A stretch of DNA of 64,000 bases from Parapedobacter deserti (GCF_042646065.1 NZ_JBHRTA010000008.1:186001-250000), one strand, 5' to 3'. Positions 31,983 to 40,607 are shown, numbered from the stretch's first letter. Notes: generated by a model not told the origin, from the sequence alone. Numbers and translations: made by a program.

Positions 31983-33761
31983 ATGAGAAGCATGGAAACC
32001 ACAAAAAATTTATTGCTGGGCACGTTGCTTTTGGGCGCGTCCCTGATACATGCCCAACAAGCTGATATCATCATTACGAACGGAAAGGTCACTACGTTGG
32101 GTGATGAAAACCAGGAAGTACAAGCGGTAGCCATATCGGAAAACAGAATCCTGACCACAGGAACGAACAGCGACGTACTAACGCGCAAAGGACCGAACAC
32201 CACGATCGTGGACGCCCAAGGCAAGCGTGTCATACCCGGACTTTTCGATAGCCACATGCACGTGATCCGCGGCGGTCGGTTCTATAATGCGGAGCTGCGA
32301 TGGGATGGGGTAACCTCACTCAAGAGGGCGCTCCAGCTGCTGAAGGAACAGGCCAGGCGTACGCCGGAAGGTCAGTGGATACGCGTGGTAGGCGGTTGGA
32401 ACGAATACCAGTTTGAAGAAAAAAGACTTCCTACCCTCGAGGAAATCAATGAAGCTACGGGCGACGTGCCGACCTTCATCTTGTATTTATACGGCAAGGC
32501 ATGGCTTAACAAAGCCGGGCTGGAGAAACTGGCGATCACAGGAGACACGCCAAATCCGCCGGAAGGGTTGATCCAGAAGGACAGTAACGGAGACCCGACG
32601 GGGTTGTTGGTGGCCGAACCTAATGCCTTCATCCTGTATTCCACCTTGGGCAAGTTGCCCAATATGACCCGGGTAGAAGAGGTTAACTCCACCATACAAT
32701 TCATGACCGAACTCAACCGTCTTGGTGTTACCGGCGTGATGGATGCCGGTGGCGGTTTTCAAAACTTTCCGGATGATTATGGCATCACCGATGAGCTGTA
32801 CGAACAAGGAAAGATCACGGTTCGTTTGCCTTATTTTTTGTTTGCGCAGAACAAAGGATCTGAACCCGAAGATTATAACCGATGGATCGGCATGGTGGAG
32901 TTGCACGCCGAGAAACCAACGAATAAAATCGATTACTACGTAGGGGGTGGCGGGGAAAACATCGTCGGTGATGCCGCGGATTTCGAGAATTTCCTGTTTC
33001 CCCGTCCCGTGCTGACGCCTACGATGGAATTTCAACTGAAAAGGGTGATCAAATTGTTGGTAACCAATCGTTGGCCCTTCCGGCTACACGCCACCTACAA
33101 CGAAAGCATTGACCGGTTTTTGAAGGTGATTGAAGAAGTTAACCAGGAAACGCCGCTCGATGGCTTGGTTTGGTTCTTTGACCATGCCGAAACTGTGAGC
33201 GAGGACAACTTGCAACGGATCAAGACGCTGGGTGGAGGTATCGCCATCCAACACCGGATGGCATACCAGGGTGAAACATTCATTCAGCGTTACGGCAGGA
33301 AACCTGCTCTGAATGCACCGCCCATCAAACGCATTATGGAGCTGGGGCTTCCCACGGGATTGGGAACCGACGGCACACGGGTGGCATCCTACAACCCCTG
33401 GGTGGCCCTTTACTGGATCACCACCGGAAAAACGGTAGGCGGCACCCAACTCATGGCCGAAGAAAACACCTTGGATCGAACCACGGCCTTACGCCTGGCA
33501 ACTCACAAGGGTTATGAACTCATCAGGGAAGCACACAAAGGCAAAATAGAAGAAGGCTATTATGCCGATCTGATCATCCTGGATGATGATTACTTCGAGG
33601 TGCCTGATGAACGCATCAAAAACATTACGTCCAAGCTGACCATTGTGGACGGCAAAATCGTGTATGGCGACGACGATTACCGGGCAATTGCCCCCGCACC
33701 TTTGCCGGTACTTCCAGACTGGAGCCCGGTAAAGTATTTCGGTGGTTACCAGCGGCAATGA
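31983..33761 (+). CDS. Secreted amidohydrolase family protein (YtcJ-like)
   Basis: Frame open from 31980; ATG at 31983 or, more likely because it clears the terminator, ATG 31992. A signal peptide ends near ASLIHAQ. Then come the amidohydrolase signatures: TNGKVTTLGDENQEVQAVAI, GKRVIPGLFDSHMHVIRGG with the metal His-x-His, and LGTDGTRVASYNP late in the chain (Asp). The pattern fits the amidohydrolase-3/YtcJ group, of which most members have unknown substrates. About 590 residues. The last gene codon overlaps the porin start (ATGA at 33758-33761). Confidence 0.88.
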   Translation: MRSMETTKNLLLGTLLLGASLIHAQQADIIITNGKVTTLGDENQEVQAVAISENRILTTGTNSDVLTRKGPNTTIVDAQGKRVIPGLFDSHMHVIRGGRFYNAELRWDGVTSLKRALQLLKEQARRTPEGQWIRVVGGWNEYQFEEKRLPTLEEINEATGDVPTFILYLYGKAWLNKAGLEKLAITGDTPNPPEGLIQKDSNGDPTGLLVAEPNAFILYSTLGKLPNMTRVEEVNSTIQFMTELNRLGVTGVMDAGGGFQNFPDDYGITDELYEQGKITVRLPYFLFAQNKGSEPEDYNRWIGMVELHAEKPTNKIDYYVGGGGENIVGDAADFENFLFPRPVLTPTMEFQLKRVIKLLVTNRWPFRLHATYNESIDRFLKVIEEVNQETPLDGLVWFFDHAETVSEDNLQRIKTLGGGIAIQHRMAYQGETFIQRYGRKPALNAPPIKRIMELGLPTGLGTDGTRVASYNPWVALYWITTGKTVGGTQLMAEENTLDRTTALRLATHKGYELIREAHKGKIEEGYYADLIILDDDYFEVPDERIKNITSKLTIVDGKIVYGDDDYRAIAPAPLPVLPDWSPVKYFGGYQRQ

Positions 33762-35128
33762 ACCTGAGGTATATATTAGGATGCGTTTTTTTACTGTCCG
33801 TATCCTCGCAGCTCCTGGCGCAGCCGTTCAAGCTGATGCGCCAGGATGAAGACTACACGGGGTTGGCTGACAGTTCCCGTGGTATATACAACCGGTTGAA
33901 ATACACGCCGCTGTCGCGAGATGGCCGCGCATATCTTTCATTGGGAGGGGAAGTTCGGGGAGAGGTTGACTACGCGTTGCATGAAGACTGGGGCGAGCAC
34001 GGCTTGGGGCGGGATGTCTTTGTGCTGCAGCGCTACCACCTTCATGCGGATTTGCACCTGGGCAATCGGGTACGTGTTTTCGGCCAACTGCGAAGCGGTT
34101 TGGAAGATGGACGTAAGCGGGGACCCCGTGGCATCGATGAAGATCAGCTCAACGTACAGAACCTTTTTGTGGATGTTGTACCGTTTGGTCGAACAGGCCG
34201 AACGCTCACGGTACGTTTGGGACGGCAGGAACTACGCTATGGCAGCGGGCGGTTGGTAGACGTACGGGATGGTCCCAACCTCCGGTTGTATTTTGACGGG
34301 GCTAAAGTGGCTTATGCCTCGCCCCGTCTTCACGTAGATGCCTTTGTGATGGCAGACGCCCGGGTGAATACCGGTGCTTTCGACAACACGTCTAACCGTA
34401 AAGCCAACCTCTGGGGTATTTACAGCACCTACATCACGCCGAAAAACCTTCTGTTCGATTTCTACTACCTCGGTATTCATCGTGCCGATTCCCGGTTTAA
34501 TGCCGGTATAGCCGACGAATCCCGCCATACGCTCGGTACGCGGTTTTGGCAGGATGGCATTGGGTTTGTCTATAATTTTGAGACCGGTTTTCAATTTGGG
34601 GCCTTCGGTACCGAACGGATTCGTGCAATGGCACTTTCCTCTGAAGTCGGTTACGTATTTGCACACAGTAAGCGATTGCCTGCGGTTAAACTGCGGACCG
34701 ATTACATTTCCGGTGATAAAGCCAGCGGTGACGGCACGATGGGAACCTTTAACGCCATGTATCCGAATGGCGGATATTTCGGGATGAACCCCCAGGCAGG
34801 TCCGGCCAATTTGAGGTCTGTTCACCCTAACTTAACCTGGAATCCCACTGATCCCTTCATCTTCACGCTGGATTTGGTGTTTTACTGGCGTAATTCATTG
34901 AATGACGGTATATATGGCCCCAGTGGTGCATTAACGTTATCATCATCCGACGCTAAGAAACGGTACATCGGGACGGCATATATGACTACCTTTTCGTGGC
35001 ATATCAATGATTTTTTGAACTATAACATCGGTGTGCAATATTTCAAAACGGGTCACTTTATCAACGATGTGATACCACAGCACAAGGATGGATTTTTTTT
35101 AGGGTCGGTATTAGCGTTTAAATTTTAG
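33758..35128 (+). CDS. Alginate_exp family outer membrane porin
   Basis: 456 residues. The signal peptide (about 1-22, ending LLAQ) precedes a beta-barrel of the Alginate_exp/AlgE-like family: LSLGGEVRGEVDYALHEDWG, LQRYHLHADLHLGNRVRVF, TVRLGRQELRYGSGRLVDVRD and a C-terminal DGFFLGSVLAFKF ending in Phe. Such porins move acidic oligosaccharides or aromatic compounds. Overlap with the amidohydrolase gene implies coupled translation, so it may admit the substrate of the periplasmic hydrolases. Substrate unknown. Confidence 0.87.
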   Translation: MNLRYILGCVFLLSVSSQLLAQPFKLMRQDEDYTGLADSSRGIYNRLKYTPLSRDGRAYLSLGGEVRGEVDYALHEDWGEHGLGRDVFVLQRYHLHADLHLGNRVRVFGQLRSGLEDGRKRGPRGIDEDQLNVQNLFVDVVPFGRTGRTLTVRLGRQELRYGSGRLVDVRDGPNLRLYFDGAKVAYASPRLHVDAFVMADARVNTGAFDNTSNRKANLWGIYSTYITPKNLLFDFYYLGIHRADSRFNAGIADESRHTLGTRFWQDGIGFVYNFETGFQFGAFGTERIRAMALSSEVGYVFAHSKRLPAVKLRTDYISGDKASGDGTMGTFNAMYPNGGYFGMNPQAGPANLRSVHPNLTWNPTDPFIFTLDLVFYWRNSLNDGIYGPSGALTLSSSDAKKRYIGTAYMTTFSWHINDFLNYNIGVQYFKTGHFINDVIPQHKDGFFLGSVLAFKF

Positions 35129-35322
35129 TGCAAGCTCGCATTTGTCCAGCAGGCGTGGAATTTTGCGATGTGTCTGATTATTTAAAAACAATGTCTGCAG
35201 CGTGTATTTTGATTGCCACAAGAAAGGGATAATGGATAATGGACTTACTATAAAAGAAATGAAAAAGCAATGCCAGATTTAGCAAACATATTAAGGATAA
35301 ACTATATTTTTTTATTAATCTT

Positions 35323-35338
35323 TTAGGTTTTTACCTAA
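35323..35338 (+). promoter_or_regulatory. Inverted repeat upstream of the quinone oxidoreductase gene
   Basis: TTAGGT, four T, then ACCTAA: a perfect 6-bp-arm dyad 18 bp before the ATG at 35357. It sits on the presumed transcription start/promoter region and resembles a repressor operator. The regulator is not identified. Confidence 0.4.
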
Positions 35339-35356
35339 TAACGTAAATTGATAAGT

Positions 35357-36331
35357 ATGAAAGCAGCAGTATTAAAAGAGTTTGGCTCGATTGAAAATTT
35401 CGAAATTGTAGAAATACCTACACCTAAACCTGGGTTCAAGGAAGTTTTGGTAAAGGTATTTGCAACTTCTGTTAATCCGTTGGACTACCAGGTACGTCGT
35501 GGGGACTACAAAAATGAATTGGAGTTACCTGTTATTACAGGTCACGACATATCAGGAGAGATAGTAGCGCTTGGACTAGGGGTAGAAAATTTCAAAATCG
35601 GTGATCAAGTGTATTATAGTCCCGAGATTTTCAAGGGATACGGAAGCTATGCACAATACCACGTTGCCCACGAGTCTATCATTGGTTTAAAACCGAAAAA
35701 TCTTAGTCATCTGGAGGCTGCCACACTTCCTTTGGCTGCAGGAACCGCTTGGGAAATGTTAGTTAGCAGAGCGCAGCTCAGAATTAACCAATCTATTTTG
35801 GTTCATGGCGGTGCAGGTGGAGTGGGAATTCCAACCATTCAAATAGCCAAGGCTATGGGGGCAATTGTATATACAACGGCAAGAAAAATTCATCATGAAT
35901 TCCTTCGTGAATTAGGCGCCGACTTTGTAATTGACTATGAAAATGAGAATTACGTCGACGTTATTCAGCAAATGACGGATGGTAGCGGCGTTGACATAGT
36001 CATCGATACGATAGGAGGTAATACACTTTCTGATAGCGGAAAGATACTCCGTCAGTTAGGGCAAGTAGTTACCGTGGTGGATATCGAAAAGCCACAGAAC
36101 CTTATCGAGGCTTGGGGAAAAAACGCTACCTATCACTTTGTCTTTACCCGGCAAAATAGAAATAAGTTGGATGAACTGACCCGATTGGTAGAAAGCAAAA
36201 AGCTAAAACCAGTTTTAAGTAAGGTTTTTCCATTGTCAGAGATAGGGAAGGCTCATGCTTTGTTGGAATATAGGGCCGGGGATAAGAATTTTTATGGAAA
36301 AATCGGAATAGAGGTTGAAAAAGAGCTATAA
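35357..36331 (+). CDS. Zinc-independent MDR quinone oxidoreductase (NADP-dependent alcohol dehydrogenase superfamily)
   Basis: The start is the ATG at 35357 (MKAAVLKEFGSIENF). The 324 residues contain ATSVNPLDYQVRRGDY, VITGHDISGEIVALG and the cofactor-binding ILVHGGAGGVGIPTIQIAKAM, followed by IVIDTIGGNTLSDSG. The catalytic zinc ligands of true alcohol dehydrogenases are absent, as in the quinone oxidoreductase (QOR) branch of the medium-chain superfamily. These reduce quinones or alpha,beta-unsaturated carbonyls, consistent with electrophile stress. A second, deleted copy follows at 36375. Confidence 0.9.
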   Translation: MKAAVLKEFGSIENFEIVEIPTPKPGFKEVLVKVFATSVNPLDYQVRRGDYKNELELPVITGHDISGEIVALGLGVENFKIGDQVYYSPEIFKGYGSYAQYHVAHESIIGLKPKNLSHLEAATLPLAAGTAWEMLVSRAQLRINQSILVHGGAGGVGIPTIQIAKAMGAIVYTTARKIHHEFLRELGADFVIDYENENYVDVIQQMTDGSGVDIVIDTIGGNTLSDSGKILRQLGQVVTVVDIEKPQNLIEAWGKNATYHFVFTRQNRNKLDELTRLVESKKLKPVLSKVFPLSEIGKAHALLEYRAGDKNFYGKIGIEVEKEL

Positions 36332-36374
36332 AAGCAGGTTCTATTTCAGACCAATTAAAAAAAGTAATATAGAA

Positions 36375-36847
36375 ATGAAAGCAATTGTATTAAAGGCACC
36401 GGGTGGTGTAGAAAACCTATTCATTCAGGATATAGACAAACCCGCCATCAAGTCTGGGGAAGTGTTAATACAGACCAAAGCGATAAGCATCAATCCTGTC
36501 GATGTAAAGTCGCGTTCTGGAAAAGGTAATTTGATTTCTTCCTCGATACCATTGGAGGCGATAACATAAACCACTCACTCGAAGTGACTAAGGAGGGCGG
36601 CACTATTATCAGTATCCCCACCGGATTGAGTGAAGAAGTAAGATTAAAGGCGGCTTCCAAAGGTGTGCAAGGCTACTTCTTCTTAGTGGAATCCAACGGT
36701 AGCGATATGGAGCAGATAGCGTTACTTTTGAAAAATGGAATCCTGAAACCGCATATTTTCGAAACTTATGGGTTCGATCAGATGCGAGAAGCTCATTTAC
36801 AACAAGAGACCGGTAAGACAGTCGGTAAACTAATCGTTACGACATAG
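36375..36847 (+). pseudogene. MDR oxidoreductase (QOR-type) with a large internal deletion
   Basis: The start at ATG 36375 gives a normal N-terminus: MKAIVLKAPGGVENLF, KSGEVLIQTKAISINPVDV, KSRSGKGNL. From about 36530 the frame is lost, and an alternative frame continues only with the C-terminal part: a Asp-Thr-Ile-Gly-Gly-Asp piece, SLEVTKEGGTIISIPTGL, then the in-frame KGVQGYFFLVE and GFDQMREAHLQQETGKTVGKL up to 36847. The roughly 170 codons holding the nucleotide-binding region are gone. It is adjacent to the intact gene at 35357, but the two are not recent duplicates because they differ markedly. Confidence 0.8.
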
Positions 36848-37137
36848 TACTGGAATAGTATGACGTTGTATGTCTGACGAGGAGTTGTACTGTTGCCTGG
36901 CACCGATTGCGTTCACGTTGAACGCCTGCTCTTTCACTTTCCTTACGGCTGTTGTGAATACGTTGCCCGAAAGCGTATTTATATGAATACCAAAATGGCA
37001 ACCATACCCGTTATCCAACTAAATGATCGAAACTTCAAGCTCAACGTTTAAGAGATGCTTCGCCAGTACAGCGATCCGGTTTAAGCCTAGTAACAGACCA
37101 AGTAACGCACCCAGTTTTACTTCCCTCAGGCATTGGT
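36848..37137. other. Intergenic region before the Fic unit
   Basis: About 290 bp. A minus-strand frame (36830-37018, 62 codons, MDNGYGCHFGIHINTLSGNV) is open but not recognised, and could be the remnant of an acquired gene. No promoter or terminator is clear. Confidence 0.35.
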
Positions 37138-37296
37138 TAAAATAAGAAAAGGATGAAAGTCGAACGCCGAGATCAAAATTAATATTTCTGTGAATTTCTT
37201 GTTTTCAACGATTTATAACAAAAAGAAAAGAGGCGACTAACTTTTGCTAATCGCCTTATCTTCAGTGTAGCGGGAAGTTTACAAGTGTCGAACTTT
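37138..37296 (+). repeat. Copy A of the tRNA-associated repeat
   Basis: This stretch is related to 39355-39512 over its whole length: both have gatgaaag-cga-c-ccgaga near the left end, cttgttttca or cttattttca in the middle, an A-rich aaaaagaaaag run, a hairpin that keeps its stem although the bases differ, and a tagcggg...tcgaac segment which is the 3' end of the tRNA gene in the right copy. In copy A only about 30 bases of that tRNA end are discernible, degraded. Positions 37213-37252 match 12365-12404 at 39 of 40 bases. The hairpin aggcga...tcgcct at about 37233-37256 is intact here. Confidence 0.65.
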
Positions 37297-37613
37297 TTGG
37301 AGGATTACGAGGCTATTTTGGATGCAAAGTACGTCCTCGAATAGTTTAGAAATTATCTCTTAAAACAAAGAACTTTAGACTGAATACCATGCAACTAGAT
37401 TTCCAGTATCTTATCCTTCTACCCGAGCCCAGCGTCCTGCGACTCAATTGGGTGCCCGGCTCCTCGGAAAGCTTGGCATGGAAGTTCCGGGGGGCTTGGC
37501 GTAGTCACCATCATCGGCGAGAGTTTCATCGCACAGTATAGGCTCCGCCAGGCGGGCGGTGCTCCCGAATCTGCGATCGCCGCCAGTTTTGACATCCTGC
37601 CAGTCCCGGCATA
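37297..37613. other. Intergenic region upstream of the Fic gene
   Basis: About 320 bp with no supported gene. A plus-strand frame of about 55 codons near 37500-37650 reads like a protein fragment (GVVTIIGESFIAQYRLRQAG) but has no start and no known family. It may be debris between the repeat copy and the Fic promoter. Confidence 0.3.
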
Positions 37614-37647
37614 TTTGGGATTATGTCTTGAAAAATTTGTACCTTTG
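37614..37647 (+). promoter_or_regulatory. Promoter of the AbiEi-like/Fic gene
   Basis: TTTG at 37614-37617, a 22-bp spacer and TACCTTTG at 37640-37647, a perfect -7 match. Transcription would start near 37654, with a leader of about 100 bases carrying three of the four repeat boxes. Confidence 0.6.
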
Positions 37648-37743
37648 CGTTAACTTGCTTGATAAACTTGCAAAACACAATATGATTGCCTTGAAAAATT
37701 TGCGCATTCATCGGAAATGCAGGCCGTTAGCTTGAAAAATTTG
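37627..37743 (+). repeat. Four phased 13-bp boxes in the Fic promoter/leader
   Basis: CTTGAAAAATTTG occurs exactly at 37627-37639, 37690-37702 and 37731-37743, with a two-mismatch copy (CTTGATAAACTTG) at 37658-37670. The spacings of the starts are 31, 32 and 41 bp, i.e. three, three and four helical turns, so the boxes lie on one face of the helix. The first overlaps the spacer of the promoter. This suits cooperative binding of a regulator, possibly the DNA-binding N-terminus of the gene product itself. Confidence 0.6.
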
Positions 37744-37756
37744 TAAAACGACAGCG

Positions 37757-39298
37757 ATGAACAAGGACATCTCGGTACTCCTGCAGGAAATTATCTTTTC
37801 CTCGGACGAACCTCGTATCAGCAGGGCGATAAGCAAGCTCGTTAGAGAAGGCAGGCTCAGGAAGATTGCACCAAAGATTTTCACTTCAAACCTGGAGGAA
37901 GAACCCGCGGATATTATTTATCGGAACCGGTTCAAGATCATCGGCCACTTGTATCCTGGAATATTGCTTAGCCACCGCTCGGCACTGGAATATAAACCCA
38001 CAGGTACCGGCCACCTGTTCCTCACCTATAGTTATGAACGCAGGGTAAACCTGCCCGGGATTAAGCTCAGCATCATGGCGGGCAATGCTGCCATCCCGGG
38101 TGACAACCTGCTAACCGACGGACTATACGTCTCTGGGCAAGAACGTGCCCTGCTGGAAAACCTGCAGGAATCCCGTAAGGTCGGCGGGGAATCCAAGACC
38201 CTGCCACTGCCAGAAATCGAGGAAAAACTTGACCAGATCGTCCGGGTAAAAGGCGAGGACGGACTCAACGAACTGCGTGACCGGGCGAGGCAGGTTGCCG
38301 CGACACTCGGCATGGATAAGGAATTCGGGAAGCTGGACAGGATGATTGGGGCGATGCTGTCCACCAAGTCCACCGACATCCTGAAATCCCCGATAACCAT
38401 CGCCCGAGCGTTTGGACACCCGTACGACCCGGCCCGGCTGGAGGTCTTCGAGCAGTTATTCGTAGAACTACAGCAGCGCGAATTTGCCGATCAGCCCGAG
38501 GTGAACAACGCCCCACGTGCTTTCCGCAATTTTGCCTTCTACGAGGCCTACTTCTCTAATTTCATCGAGGGAACACGCTTTGACGTGCAGGAAGCACGGC
38601 GTATTATCGAAACCGGAAAACCCCTGCCCGCAAGGGACGAGGACTCCCACGACGTACTCGGCACCTATCAAATCGTCAGCAACCGGCAGGAAATGGCCAT
38701 CACACCCGAAGATACAGGGCAATTGCTGGAAATACTACGATACCGCCATAGGACATTGATGATCGCCCGACCTACCAAAAATCCCGGCGAGTTCAAGGAT
38801 AGGAACAACCGGGCCGGTGATACCGAATTTGTAGACCATACCCTCGTCAGGGGCACGCTCATGCGGGGTTTTGATTTTTATAGGGCGCTGAAACATCCTT
38901 TTGCCAAGGCCGCGTACATGATGTTCATGGTCAGTGAGGTGCACCCTTTTCTTGACGGGAACGGAAGACTTGCAAGGGTCATGATGAACGCCGAGCTGAC
39001 CGCAGCAGCGCAGACCAAGATTATTATTCCCACTGTTTACCGTGAGGACTACCTCGGTGCGCTCCGGCAGCTGACCCGCAGGCAGCAGCCCGACACCTTT
39101 ATCCGCATGCTGCAAAGGGCACAGCAATTCAGCGCCACCATCACCGGTGAGGATATGGACACGATGCAGCAGGTATTGGAAGCAAGTAATGCGTTTAAGG
39201 AAGGTGATGAACACATCCTACGCATTGCCTCTCCGTCGCGTAACCCGTGGGAACCCGACGAGGACCGGCAGGATAAAGGCCGGAGTGTTCGGCGTTAG
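37757..39298 (+). CDS. Fic family protein with an N-terminal AbiEi-antitoxin-like region
   Basis: 513 residues. Residues 1-120 have the AbiEi-like outline: a winged helix (EPRISRAISKLVREGRLRKI), then the YRNRFKIIGHLYPGILLSHRSAL block. The Fic domain follows (about 255-460) with the active motif His396-Pro-Phe-Leu-Asp-Gly-Asn-Gly-Arg (HPFLDGNGRLAR), which transfers AMP from ATP to protein hydroxyls. The inhibitory helix motif SNFIEG (Ser267 to Gly272, [S/T]xxxE[G/N]) precedes it, so the enzyme is probably self-inhibited (class II). The C-terminal 50 residues are polar. Promoter, phased boxes and product look like one autoregulated unit. Confidence 0.87.
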   Translation: MNKDISVLLQEIIFSSDEPRISRAISKLVREGRLRKIAPKIFTSNLEEEPADIIYRNRFKIIGHLYPGILLSHRSALEYKPTGTGHLFLTYSYERRVNLPGIKLSIMAGNAAIPGDNLLTDGLYVSGQERALLENLQESRKVGGESKTLPLPEIEEKLDQIVRVKGEDGLNELRDRARQVAATLGMDKEFGKLDRMIGAMLSTKSTDILKSPITIARAFGHPYDPARLEVFEQLFVELQQREFADQPEVNNAPRAFRNFAFYEAYFSNFIEGTRFDVQEARRIIETGKPLPARDEDSHDVLGTYQIVSNRQEMAITPEDTGQLLEILRYRHRTLMIARPTKNPGEFKDRNNRAGDTEFVDHTLVRGTLMRGFDFYRALKHPFAKAAYMMFMVSEVHPFLDGNGRLARVMMNAELTAAAQTKIIIPTVYREDYLGALRQLTRRQQPDTFIRMLQRAQQFSATITGEDMDTMQQVLEASNAFKEGDEHILRIASPSRNPWEPDEDRQDKGRSVRR

Positions 39299-39354
39299 CC
39301 GCTTCGTGAAAATCCAAGCAATATATCCAGTTTTTACTATCCCCTCAAGGTATT

Positions 39355-39489
39355 AGTTGTAGCAAGAAAGCAGATGAAAGCCGAGCCCCGAGACGAAATT
39401 TATTGCTTTTGTATGTCGCTTATTTTCAGCAAAAAATACTGAAAAAAGAAAAGGTTACCAGTTTTACGCCGATAACCTTTCTTTCGTAG
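39355..39489 (-). repeat. Copy B of the repeat: downstream region and terminator of the tRNA gene
   Basis: Immediately 3' of the tRNA on the minus strand, this contains the hairpin aggttacc...gataacct (about 39450-39478), the tRNA terminator with its T-rich end. It shares with copy A the gatgaaag-cga-c-ccgaga block and the middle cttattttcag/aaaaaga region. It may be the ancestral locus from which copies A and C derive. Confidence 0.55.
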
Positions 39490-39562
<73 letters not shown>

Positions 39563-39627
39563 ATGTATTTTTATATTTTTGTTTCCGGCATTGCGACCGG
39601 AGTTAATTTCTTTTCCGAATTGGACTG

Positions 39628-39654
39628 CAAAGATATAATTTGTTCCTTTGCAAA
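39628..39654 (-). promoter_or_regulatory. Promoter of the initiator tRNA gene
   Basis: The minus strand has TTTG (39654-39651) and TATCTTTG (39635-39628), the perfect -7 consensus, 66 bases upstream of the mature tRNA 5' end. The spacer of 15 bp is short for the group; a TTTTG a few bases further up is an alternative -33. Confidence 0.6.
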
Positions 39655-39673
39655 ACAAATCAAATTTAAAAAA

Positions 39674-40552
39674 ATGTCGCACAAAGCCGGATTCGTAAGC
39701 ATCATCGGAAAGCCGAATGCAGGTAAGTCTACGCTAATGAACGCGTTAGTAGGGGAGAAAATGTCAATTGTGACATCGAAAGCGCAGACAACGCGGCATC
39801 GGATTATCGGTATTGTAAATGAGCCGGATTACCAGATCGTGTTTTCAGACACACCCGGAGTGATCAAGCCCGCTTATACTTTGCAGGAATCCATGATGAA
39901 TTTCGTGCAGGGCTCAATTATCGATGCCGATATTATTTTGCTGGTTACCGATATCAACGAAAGATACGATGAACACGATGTGATCGAAAAGCTTCGCAAA
40001 ACGGAGTCGCCAGTGGCTGTGCTGATCAATAAGATCGATAAATCAACGGAAGTAGAAGTGAAAAGCAAGATCGTTCACTGGCAAGAGACTATTAATCCGA
40101 AGGTAATTTTCGCAATATCGGCTTTGCATGGTCACAACATAGCCGCAGTCATGCAGTTTATCTTAAATAATCTTCCGGAGCATCCGCCGTATTACGAAAA
40201 AGATGCCCTCACAGATAAAAGCGAACGGTTTTTTGTGTCGGAGATCATCCGGGAAAAGGTGTTCAAGCTTTATGAGAAGGAAATTCCGTACAGCACTGAG
40301 GTAATCGTTACGGCGTTCAAGGAGGAAGAGCACATCACTCGGATCAGTGCCGAGATTATTGTAGAACGTGATTCGCAAAAGAACATTATTATCGGTAAAG
40401 CGGGTAGCATGATAAAAAAGGTAGGTACTTATGCGCGTGAAGACATTGAAGGGTTTTTGCAGAAGAAGGTATTTCTAGAGCTTTTCGTGAAGGTGATCCC
40501 CGACTGGCGCAAGAAAGATAATTACCTGAAACGATTTGGTTATGAACAATAG
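39674..40552 (+). CDS. era: GTPase Era
   Basis: Start at ATG 39674 (MSHKAGFVSIIGKPNAGKST); the open frame extends upstream through the tRNA but that part has no protein character. 292 residues: GTPase G1 GKPNAGKST, G2 Thr in QTTRHRI, G3 DTPG, G4 NKID, G5 SALHG, then the KH domain (about 200-285; IVERDSQKNIIIGKAGSMIKKVGTYARE). Era binds 16S rRNA near its 3' end and is needed for 30S maturation. It is followed by rpsP, rimM and others of the translation apparatus. Confidence 0.96.
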   Translation: MSHKAGFVSIIGKPNAGKSTLMNALVGEKMSIVTSKAQTTRHRIIGIVNEPDYQIVFSDTPGVIKPAYTLQESMMNFVQGSIIDADIILLVTDINERYDEHDVIEKLRKTESPVAVLINKIDKSTEVEVKSKIVHWQETINPKVIFAISALHGHNIAAVMQFILNNLPEHPPYYEKDALTDKSERFFVSEIIREKVFKLYEKEIPYSTEVIVTAFKEEEHITRISAEIIVERDSQKNIIIGKAGSMIKKVGTYAREDIEGFLQKKVFLELFVKVIPDWRKKDNYLKRFGYEQ

Positions 40553-40580
40553 CAACAGCAAAACAAATAAGTCGCCTGGG

Positions 40581-40607
40581 TTTGTTGTTAAATAATTACT
40601 ATCTTTG
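40581..40607 (+). promoter_or_regulatory. Promoter of rpsP
   Basis: TTTG at 40581-40584 and TATCTTTG at 40600-40607, 60 bases before the rpsP ATG. The spacer between the elements is 15 bp, or 17 if the second TTG is used. Confidence 0.6.

Noticed and set aside
36830..37018. 62-codon minus-strand frame after the broken oxidoreductase
   Set aside because: Not recognised, overlaps the end of the pseudogene, no start context; noted only as possible debris.
37500..37650. Plus-strand fragment GVVTIIGESFIAQYRLRQAG without start
   Set aside because: Protein-like but short, start-less and unassigned; not enough for a gene call.
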